Assembly: GCF_024808255.1 (NCBI RefSeq)
Contig: NZ_JANTYS010000040.1
Span: 1 to 34,406, forward strand
DNA from: Mucilaginibacter dorajii
GTDB taxonomy: Bacteria > Bacteroidota > Bacteroidia > Sphingobacteriales > Sphingobacteriaceae
Length of the DNA: 34,406 nt
Reading direction: 5' to 3'
Shown here: piece by piece, positions 8,250 to 15,847 of the stretch
Layout: every line of letters begins with the position of its first letter
How positions within the stretch are numbered: the first letter of the stretch is position 1
The notes under the pieces: model-generated
What the model was told of the DNA's origin: nothing
What the model saw: only the letters and a program-made list of their open reading frames with translations
The model's database searches: none
Position numbers and translations under genes: made by a program

Positions 8250-10625
8250 ATGATCAAAAATTATTTAAAAATAGCGTGGCGTAACCTTACCAGGAACAGG
8301 GTCCAAACCGTTATCAATGTGGCCGGGCTTTCGGTTGGATTAGTTTGTAGCCTGCTTATTATGCTTTGGGTACAAAATGAGTTAAGCGTTGATGCGTTTT
8401 TCAAAAACGGCAGTCGTTTATATTCTGTTTATGAACAGCAGCATTTTGATCATAAAACAAATGGCTCCTATAATACTCCTGGTATTACCGCCGGGGAAAT
8501 GAAAAAGGTTTTACCCGAAGTAGAGTATGCCGCTAATTTAGGATTTGGTCAAAACAATACCTTCCAGGTGGGCGATAAAGTGCTTAAACAGCAGGGTACG
8601 TCTGCCAGTGCCGATTATTTTAATTTGTTTAGCTATAAACTGTTGCAGGGCAATGCGCAAACCGCGTTAAACACACCCGTTAGCCTGGCTATATCACGTA
8701 AAATGGCAACTGCGTTTTTTGGCAGTCCGCAGGCTGCCATTGGCAAAACCATCCGTTATGAAAATCATAAAAACTTTACGGTAACGGCGGTATTCGAGGA
8801 TTTGCCTAAAAACTCATCACAGCAATTTGATTACGTGGTTAACTGGTTCAACTTTTTAGAAGAAAACAGTTGGGCACGTGAGTGGGGTAATCAGGGGCCA
8901 TCAACCTTGGTCATGCTGCGTGCAGATGCCGACCCGGTTAAATTTGAAAAAAAGATCTCTAATTTTTTAGATACTTACAGTAACCTCAATCGTAAAACGG
9001 CAACTTTTATTATCGATCTGGCACTTCAGCGCTATAGCGATGGTTACCTCCATGGCAATTTTGAAGACGGAAAAATCACAGGCGGCCGTATAGAATATGT
9101 GCGCCTGTTCAGCATCGTGGCTATTTTTATCTTATTGATAGCCTGCATCAACTTCATGAACCTGTCAACAGCGCGGTCGGTAAAACGGGCTAAAGAAATA
9201 GGCGTACGCAAGGTAGTAGGCGCGGTGCGTTCGGCCTTAATACAACAGTTCATCAGCGAGTCGTTACTGATCACTACCATCTCTGTCGCGTTTTCATTAG
9301 TGTTACTGGTGATGTTGCTGCCCGTATTTAACCAGGTAACCCAAAAACAACTGGTATTGCCTTTTAACCAGGCCGCTTTCTGGGGTAGATTGGTATTGAT
9401 CACGCTTGTAACCGGCCTGATATCTGGCAGTTACCCGGCCTTGTTTTTATCGGGCTTTAACCCGGTAAAAGTGTTGAAGGGTACTTTAAAGCTTGACGCA
9501 GGTACCACAACGTTTCGTAAGGGGCTGGTTGTTTTTCAATTTGTATTATCGGTAATATTAATAACCGGTACTATTGTAATATCCCGGCAGATGAATTACA
9601 TCCAATCAAAAAACCTGGGATATGACAGGGAGAATATGATCTACATCCCGATGGATGGCAATTTGGCGGCAAAATACAACCTGTTTAAGGATGAAGCCTT
9701 AAGAATGCCCGGTGTACAACGGATAACCCGCACTACCAATACGCCAACAAACATACAAAACAGCACCGGCGGCGTTAATTGGATTGGTAAAGATACCACC
9801 ATAAACATCCAGTTTACCCAGGCATCTGTAGGGTATGATTATGCCAAAACAATGAAATTGCAGCTATTAGAGGGCCGGGATTTTTCAAAGGATTATCCAA
9901 CAGACTCGGTAGGTTATATCATGAACGAGGCCGCCCTTAAACGGATTGGTTATAAAGACCCTATTGGTAAACCACTCACCTTTTGGCGTAAACCAGGAAC
10001 CATCATCGGCATAATGAAAGATTTCCATTTTAATTCCATGCATGAAGAGATCAAACCATTGATTATTCGGCTTGGCGAAAACGAGCAATGGGGCAATATC
10101 CTGGTGCGCACCCAGCCGGGCAAAACCAAACAAGCCTTGGCCAGTATGGAAAAAATATGTAAAGAGCTTAATCCGTCGTTTCCGTTCACGTACTACTTTA
10201 GCGATGAGCAATACCAGAAGCTGTATCAAAATGAGCAGATCATCGGCCGGCTTTCTGATGCCTTTGCCTTTTTAGCCATATTTATATCCTGCCTTGGCTT
10301 GTTAGGTTTAGCCATGTTTACGGCAGAGCAGCGTGTTAAAGAAATAGGCATCCGCAAAGTATTAGGCGCAAGTGTTAGCTCGTTGTTCGCGCTGTTGTCA
10401 TCAGAGTTTCTATTGCTGATAGTGATCTCGCTGTTTATTGCCTTGCCTATTGCATGGTATGCTGCGGGCCAATGGCTGCAAAGCTATGCCTACCGTAGCC
10501 CTATGCAATGGTGGATCTACGCCTTATCCGGCGCTATTATAGTGCTGGTAGCCCTGGCAACGGTAAGCCTGCAGGCCATTAAAGCAGCATTAATTAACCC
10601 TATAAAAAGCCTGCGAAGCGAATAG
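8250..10625 (+). CDS. Duplicated MacB/FtsX-type ABC permease (array member 4, subgroup C2)
   Basis: The 791-residue protein begins MIKNYLKIAWRNLTRNRVQT and has the same eight-helix, two-periplasmic-domain layout as member 3, its near twin. Coupling motifs are KEIGVRKVVGA (about 315) and KEIGIRKVLGA (about 695). Near-identical stretches shared with member 3 include PIGKPLTFW, DEALRMPGVQ versus DEALQMPGVK, and FAFLAIFISCLGLLGLAMFT. The similarity runs the full length, so this is a recent tandem paralogue rather than a shared domain. It ends in NPIKSLRSE. No frameshift or stop interrupts it. There is no ATPase domain and the substrate is unknown. Confidence 0.9.
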   Translation: MIKNYLKIAWRNLTRNRVQTVINVAGLSVGLVCSLLIMLWVQNELSVDAFFKNGSRLYSVYEQQHFDHKTNGSYNTPGITAGEMKKVLPEVEYAANLGFGQNNTFQVGDKVLKQQGTSASADYFNLFSYKLLQGNAQTALNTPVSLAISRKMATAFFGSPQAAIGKTIRYENHKNFTVTAVFEDLPKNSSQQFDYVVNWFNFLEENSWAREWGNQGPSTLVMLRADADPVKFEKKISNFLDTYSNLNRKTATFIIDLALQRYSDGYLHGNFEDGKITGGRIEYVRLFSIVAIFILLIACINFMNLSTARSVKRAKEIGVRKVVGAVRSALIQQFISESLLITTISVAFSLVLLVMLLPVFNQVTQKQLVLPFNQAAFWGRLVLITLVTGLISGSYPALFLSGFNPVKVLKGTLKLDAGTTTFRKGLVVFQFVLSVILITGTIVISRQMNYIQSKNLGYDRENMIYIPMDGNLAAKYNLFKDEALRMPGVQRITRTTNTPTNIQNSTGGVNWIGKDTTINIQFTQASVGYDYAKTMKLQLLEGRDFSKDYPTDSVGYIMNEAALKRIGYKDPIGKPLTFWRKPGTIIGIMKDFHFNSMHEEIKPLIIRLGENEQWGNILVRTQPGKTKQALASMEKICKELNPSFPFTYYFSDEQYQKLYQNEQIIGRLSDAFAFLAIFISCLGLLGLAMFTAEQRVKEIGIRKVLGASVSSLFALLSSEFLLLIVISLFIALPIAWYAAGQWLQSYAYRSPMQWWIYALSGAIIVLVALATVSLQAIKAALINPIKSLRSE

Positions 10626-10670
10626 AGTCAAGAATTAAGAGTGAGGAATCAAGACAGGAATTATTAGTCA

Positions 10671-10800
10671 TTGCGCATTTCGCTGCGCTGTCATTGGGCA
10701 TTAGTGAAAGTAGGAATGCTTAGAATTTGAGATTTATTTTTAGAGTTTAGAAATTAGGGTTTAGAAATTAGGATTTAAAAATTAGGATTTAGAGTTTAAA
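10671..10800. repeat. Repeat-rich spacer before permease 5
   Basis: 10671-10722 carries a block (TTTCGCTGCGCTGTCATT, then a CATTAGTGAAAGT segment) that recurs in the next two spacers. From about 10739 to 10798 the DNA is a degenerate tandem repeat of TTTAGAAATTAGGA words that ends just before the ATG at 10805. Confidence 0.7.
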
Positions 10801-10804
10801 CAAT

Positions 10805-13165
10805 ATGCTGAAGAACTATTTAAAAATCGCCTGGCGTAATATTGTTAAAAGCAAGGGGCACACTTTTATAAATGTGGCGGGGCTTTCTATCGGGATGGCA
10901 GTAGCTATGCTGATAGGTTTATGGATGTGGGATGAATTATCCTTTAATAAATATCATCAAACGTACAACCGCGTGGGCGAGATCATGACCACGCAAACCT
11001 CCAATGGCGAAACCCAAACATTCCCTACTACGGTGGTGCCGCTAAGTGAGGAGCTGCGCAATAAGTATGCGGGCGATTTTAAATTAACCGCCTTAACCTG
11101 GGGCGGTACCCATATTATGGCCGTTGGCGATAAAAAGATCTCGCAAAACGGTATGTGGGCCGAGCCAGCCTTACCCGCAATATTATCGTTAAAAATGATA
11201 AAAGGCAACTATGCCAACTTTAATGAGCCTTCGTCTTTTATACTCGCGCAATCGGTAGCTACGGCCTTGTTTGGCAATGCCGATCCTATAAACAAGGTGG
11301 TGCGTATTGATAATAAAACAGATATGAAAGTTGCAGGCGTTTACCAGGATCTGCCGCACAATACGTCGTTTTACGCCACCAAATTTATGCTGCCCTGGAG
11401 TAACAAGGCTAACTGGTGGAACACTCAAACAGCCGCCTGGGGTAATCATGGCTGTAACTTGTTTGTATTGATGAATGATCGGGCAGATTTTGATAAAGTA
11501 TCTGCCAAAATAAGAAATATAACCAAACCTCATTTTAAAATGAACGACGAGGTAATGATGGTACATCCAATGGCCAAATGGCATCTTTACAGCGAATTTG
11601 TAAACGGTGTATCGGTAAGTGGTGGTATCCGCTTTGTTTGGCTTTTTGGGCTCATTGGTATGTTTGTTTTGTTGCTGGCCTGCATCAATTTCATGAACCT
11701 GAGCACTGCCAAAAGCGAAAAGCGGGCTAAAGAGGTTGGTATCCGCAAGGCTATTGGTTCGGTACGCAGCCAGCTCATTAAGCAGTTTTTAAGCGAATCA
11801 TTGCTGGTTGTTTTTTTAGCGCTTGGTTTAACTTTTATACTGGTGATACTGGTTCTTCCTTATTTTAATCAAATTGCTAATAAAGAAGTATCTGTTCCCT
11901 GGGGTAATACCTTTTTCTGGATAGGAATTTTAAGCTTTGCCATTTTTACCGGCTTATTATCAGGTAGCTATCCCGCATTCTATTTATCGGGCTTTAACCC
12001 TGTAAAGGTTCTTAAGGGGACTTTTAAAGTTGGCCGACTGGCATCGGTGCCCCGCAAGGTGCTGGTAGTGCTGCAGTTTACAGTATCTATTGTTTTAATA
12101 ATAGGAACCATAGTGGTGTTAAGGCAAATAAATTATGCCAAAAACCGCCCCGTTGGCTATTCGCGTGCCGGGCTGATCACTATTGAAATGAATACCCCCG
12201 AAATATACGGGCATTATGATGCCTTACGTACCGACCTGATCCAAACCGGGGCTGTAAGCAATATGGCCGAATCAAACAGCACCACCACGCAAATATGGTC
12301 AAACAATGGCGGGTTTGACTGGGAGGGTAAAGCCCCCGGTTATGATCCTACATTTGGCACCATAGGTGTAACCTATGATTTTGGCAACACCGTAGGCTGG
12401 AAGGTGTTGGAGGGGCGTGATTTTTCAAGAAATTACGCAACGGATACCAGCGCGATTATACTAAATCAATCGGCAGTAAAACTGAGCGGGATTAAAAATC
12501 CGGTAGGGAAAATGATGCGGTGGGGAGGTAAAAACTTTGTAATAGCAGGAGTGGTAAAAGATATGGTGATGGAATCGCCTTATAACAAAACCATTGCTAC
12601 CATATTTTTAATGAATCCCTACTGGGTAGGCTATATAACCGTACGCATCAAACCAAATGTTCCTGTACATGACGCATTAGGCAAAATTGAAACAGTATTT
12701 AAAAAATACAATCCCGGCAGCCCGTTCGATTTTAAATTTAATGATGACGAGTACGCCCACAAGTTTGCCGACGAGCAGCGCATTGGCAACCTGGCATCTG
12801 TGTTTGCCGGTTTGGCTATATTTATATCCTGCCTGGGCTTGTTTGGCTTAGCCTCATTTGTGGCCGAGCAGCGGGTAAAAGAAATTGGCGTACGCAAGGT
12901 GCTCGGTGCATCGGTAGTAAATTTGTGGCGCTTACTATCTACAGAATTTGTGGTGCTGGTAGCCATAAGCCTGTTAATTGCGGTACCTGTGGCCTATTAC
13001 TTTATGAATGGCTGGCTGCAGCAGTATCAATACAAAGAAACCATAACCTGGTGGATATTTGCATTTGCAGGCATCGGGGCTATCAGCATAACACTGTTAA
13101 CGGTAAGTTTCCAGGCCATCAAAGCGGCGCTGGCCAACCCGGTTAAAAGCCTGAGAAGTGAATAG
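10805..13165 (+). CDS. Duplicated MacB/FtsX-type ABC permease (array member 5, subgroup D1)
   Basis: The 786-residue protein begins MLKNYLKIAWRNIVKSKGHT. It keeps the eight-helix layout, with coupling motifs KEVGIRKAIGS (about 308) and KEIGVRKVLGA (about 690), but belongs to a different subgroup from its neighbours. Its first helix reads GLSIGMAVAMLIGLWMWDEL, shared in form with member 7 but not with members 3, 4 and 6. The stretch HPMAKWHLYSEF before the second helix and NRPVGYSRAGL after the fifth are likewise subgroup D marks. It ends in NPVKSLRSE. The two periplasmic domains diverge most from subgroup C, so the subgroups may differ in substrate or partner. No ATPase domain is present. Confidence 0.9.
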   Translation: MLKNYLKIAWRNIVKSKGHTFINVAGLSIGMAVAMLIGLWMWDELSFNKYHQTYNRVGEIMTTQTSNGETQTFPTTVVPLSEELRNKYAGDFKLTALTWGGTHIMAVGDKKISQNGMWAEPALPAILSLKMIKGNYANFNEPSSFILAQSVATALFGNADPINKVVRIDNKTDMKVAGVYQDLPHNTSFYATKFMLPWSNKANWWNTQTAAWGNHGCNLFVLMNDRADFDKVSAKIRNITKPHFKMNDEVMMVHPMAKWHLYSEFVNGVSVSGGIRFVWLFGLIGMFVLLLACINFMNLSTAKSEKRAKEVGIRKAIGSVRSQLIKQFLSESLLVVFLALGLTFILVILVLPYFNQIANKEVSVPWGNTFFWIGILSFAIFTGLLSGSYPAFYLSGFNPVKVLKGTFKVGRLASVPRKVLVVLQFTVSIVLIIGTIVVLRQINYAKNRPVGYSRAGLITIEMNTPEIYGHYDALRTDLIQTGAVSNMAESNSTTTQIWSNNGGFDWEGKAPGYDPTFGTIGVTYDFGNTVGWKVLEGRDFSRNYATDTSAIILNQSAVKLSGIKNPVGKMMRWGGKNFVIAGVVKDMVMESPYNKTIATIFLMNPYWVGYITVRIKPNVPVHDALGKIETVFKKYNPGSPFDFKFNDDEYAHKFADEQRIGNLASVFAGLAIFISCLGLFGLASFVAEQRVKEIGVRKVLGASVVNLWRLLSTEFVVLVAISLLIAVPVAYYFMNGWLQQYQYKETITWWIFAFAGIGAISITLLTVSFQAIKAALANPVKSLRSE

Positions 13166-13169
13166 TCAC

Positions 13170-13300
13170 TGGTCATTTCGCTGCGCTGTCATTAGTCATT
13201 AGTGGAAGCGGGATACTTAGCATTTGGTTTCAGTTTTTAGGATTTAGAAATTGGATTTTAGAGTTTAAAAATTAGGGTTTAGTGATTGTGTTTTAGAGTT
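13170..13300. repeat. Repeat-rich spacer before permease 6
   Basis: 13170-13240 is nearly the same as 15699-15770: TGGTCATTTCGCTGCGCTG, a CATTAGTGGAAG segment and then CATTTGGTTTCAGTTTTTAG. After this come AT-rich TTTAGAAATTGGA and GAGTTTAAAAATTAGG words up to the permease start at 13309. Confidence 0.75.
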
Positions 13301-13308
13301 TAAAAATC

Positions 13309-15678
13309 ATGTTAAAGAACTACATAAAAATAGCCTGGCGTAATATTGTAAAAAATAAGGCGCATTCGTTCATTAACGTTGTTGGCCTATCGGTTGGCCT
13401 GGCCTGCAGTTTACTCATTTTGCTTTGGGTACAAAGTGAATTGAGTATTGATGCCTATCATCAAAATGGCGACCGGCTTTACCAGGTTTATGAGCGCGAA
13501 TATTACAATCATAAAATAGATGGTAATTACGATACCGCCCCAATACTGGCCGCCGAATTAAAGAAACAGATTCCGGAAATTGAATACGCGGTAACCATGC
13601 AAGAGGATAACGATATAAATACTTTCCAGGCAGGTGATAAAACGCTAAAAGAAGAAGGCACTGCTGCCTATCCCGATCTGTTTAAGATGTTTAGCTATTC
13701 TTTGTTACAGGGCAACGCGCAATCGGCCTTAAGTTCGCCGGAGAGCATGGCTATTTCTCATAAAATGGCTAACCAGTTTTTTGGTAGTCCGCAGGCTGCC
13801 ATGGGCAAAACCATCCGTTATAAAAACAAGCATGATTTTAGCATTACCGCGGTATTTGAAGATCTGCCCGAAAATACATCCCGCAGGTTTGATTACCTCA
13901 TGAACTGGCGGGCCTTTACGGCCGAGTATCCATGGGCAGGTGCATGGTCTATAACCGGGCCACGTACTTTTGTGATGCTGCGTAAAGGATCAAACCCAGC
14001 TCTTGTAGAAAAAAAAATAAACCACTTTGTTGATACCTATCGAAAGTTTGATAATACCTACCGACTTGAGCTTGGTCTGCAAAAGTTTAGCGAGGTGTAC
14101 CTGCATGCTCATTTTACAAATGGGAAAATTGATGGCGGTAAAATTCAGTATGTGCATCTGTTTAGCATAGTTGCAGTTTTTTTACTGCTTATAGCCTGCA
14201 TCAATTTTATGAATTTAACTACGGCCAGGTCTATAAAACGGGCCCGCGAAATAGGGGTACGCAAAGTTGTGGGAGCTGTAAGAATGGTGCTCATCATTCA
14301 GTTTATTGGCGAGGCGGTTATGGTTACCGCGATAGCGGTAATTGTGGCCATTTTAATGGCGTATACTTTACTGCCGTTTTTTAATGCTGTTACTCAAAAG
14401 CATATGGTAATCCCTTTTGCACAATATTCCTTTTGGCTAAACCTGGTTGGTATTACCTTACTAACGGGGTGTATATCGGGCAGTTACCCCGCTTTGTTCC
14501 TGTCATCTTTTAATCCGTTAACAGTATTAAAAGGTACCATGCGGCCAGATAGTGGCTCGGTATGGTTTCGTAAAGGGTTGGTTGTTTTTCAGTTTGTACT
14601 TTCTGTTGTGCTCATTATTGGCACCATTGTAGTCGCCAAACAGGTATCTTTTATACAAAACAGAAATTTGGGATATGATAAAGATAACCTGGTGTACATA
14701 CCCATAGAAGGTGACCTGAGTAAAAAGTACGAATTTTTTAAAGAGGAAGCTTTGCAGATACCGGGAATAAGCCAGGTAAGTAAAATTTCTGATGATCCTA
14801 CATCGCTTGATAACCAAACTGTAGCAGTTGACTGGGCGGGTAAAGACCCCAACATTAAGGTGCAATTTTCTACCTCTATCGTGGGGTATGATTTTGCATC
14901 GGCCATGAAGCTAAAAATGATTGACGGACGGGATTTTTCAAAAAACTTCCCAACCGATACCGCCGGCTTCATAGTAAATGAAGCCACAGTTAAAACGATA
15001 GGATATGCCAGTCCTGTTGGCAAAATGATCATTATAAATGGAAACAAGGGCCCTATTATTGGGGTGATGAAGGACTTTAATTACGAATCGTTACATCAGC
15101 AGATTGAGCCTTTAATTATGGCTTTTGGCGAAAGGGTATGGTACGGGCACATATTGGTGCGTACACAGCCCGGCAAAACACCCGAAGCGTTGGCAGGCCT
15201 TGCTAAATTGTATAAACAGGTAAACCCCGCATTTCCTTTTTCGTACACCTTCTCCAACGAAGAGTATAATAAATTGTATGAAAGTGAGCAGGTGGTTGGT
15301 AAACTATCAAACACATTTGCCTTCCTGGCTATTTTTATATCGTGCCTTGGCCTGTTAGGTTTGGCCATGTTTACAGCAGAACAAAGGGTTAAAGAAATAG
15401 GTATCCGCAAAGTATTAGGAGCTAGTGTAACGTCGTTGTTTGCATTGTTGTCAAAAGAGTTTTTACTGTTGGTTTTTACAGCTTTAATAATTGCCACGCC
15501 AATAGCCTGGTACAGCACCAATAACTGGCTGCAGGGCTTTGCCTATCGCACAGCTGTGCAATGGTGGATGTTTGCCCTGTCGGGACTAATTATCATTTGC
15601 ATAGCCCTGGCAACCATAAGTTTCCAGACCATTAAAGCCGCGTTAATTAACCCTATAAAAAGCCTGAGATCGGAATAG
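13309..15678 (+). CDS. Duplicated MacB/FtsX-type ABC permease (array member 6, subgroup C3)
   Basis: The 789-residue protein begins MLKNYIKIAWRNIVKNKAHS and returns to the subgroup C pattern of members 3 and 4 (GLSVGLACSLLILLWVQSEL at the first helix, IQYVHLFSIVAVFLLLIACI at the second). Coupling motifs are REIGVRKVVGA (about 312) and KEIGIRKVLGA (about 694). It has drifted further than members 3 and 4 are from each other, for example in HMVIPFAQYSFW before helix 4 and MIIINGNKGPIIGV in the second periplasmic domain. It ends in NPIKSLRSE. It lies between the two subgroup D genes, which with the shared spacers suggests duplication of a C-D pair. No ATPase domain is present. Confidence 0.9.
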   Translation: MLKNYIKIAWRNIVKNKAHSFINVVGLSVGLACSLLILLWVQSELSIDAYHQNGDRLYQVYEREYYNHKIDGNYDTAPILAAELKKQIPEIEYAVTMQEDNDINTFQAGDKTLKEEGTAAYPDLFKMFSYSLLQGNAQSALSSPESMAISHKMANQFFGSPQAAMGKTIRYKNKHDFSITAVFEDLPENTSRRFDYLMNWRAFTAEYPWAGAWSITGPRTFVMLRKGSNPALVEKKINHFVDTYRKFDNTYRLELGLQKFSEVYLHAHFTNGKIDGGKIQYVHLFSIVAVFLLLIACINFMNLTTARSIKRAREIGVRKVVGAVRMVLIIQFIGEAVMVTAIAVIVAILMAYTLLPFFNAVTQKHMVIPFAQYSFWLNLVGITLLTGCISGSYPALFLSSFNPLTVLKGTMRPDSGSVWFRKGLVVFQFVLSVVLIIGTIVVAKQVSFIQNRNLGYDKDNLVYIPIEGDLSKKYEFFKEEALQIPGISQVSKISDDPTSLDNQTVAVDWAGKDPNIKVQFSTSIVGYDFASAMKLKMIDGRDFSKNFPTDTAGFIVNEATVKTIGYASPVGKMIIINGNKGPIIGVMKDFNYESLHQQIEPLIMAFGERVWYGHILVRTQPGKTPEALAGLAKLYKQVNPAFPFSYTFSNEEYNKLYESEQVVGKLSNTFAFLAIFISCLGLLGLAMFTAEQRVKEIGIRKVLGASVTSLFALLSKEFLLLVFTALIIATPIAWYSTNNWLQGFAYRTAVQWWMFALSGLIIICIALATISFQTIKAALINPIKSLRSE

Positions 15679-15840
15679 AGTCAAGGATTATTAGTCATTG
15701 GTCATTTCGCTGCGCTGTCATTGGTCATTAGTGAAAGTGGGGATTCTTAGCATTTGGTTTCAGTTTTTAGAGTTTAGCGTTTAGAATTTGGGGTTTAGCG
15801 TTTAGAAATTAGGATTTAGAGTTTAGAAGAATTAGAGTTT
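15679..15840. repeat. Repeat-rich spacer before permease 7
   Basis: 15699-15770 repeats the block seen at 13170-13240 with few changes. The remainder (about 15765-15840) is a run of TTTAGAGTTTAG, CGTTTAGAA and TTAGGATTTAGA words ending just before the start at 15848. Confidence 0.75.
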
Positions 15841-15847
15841 AAATACC

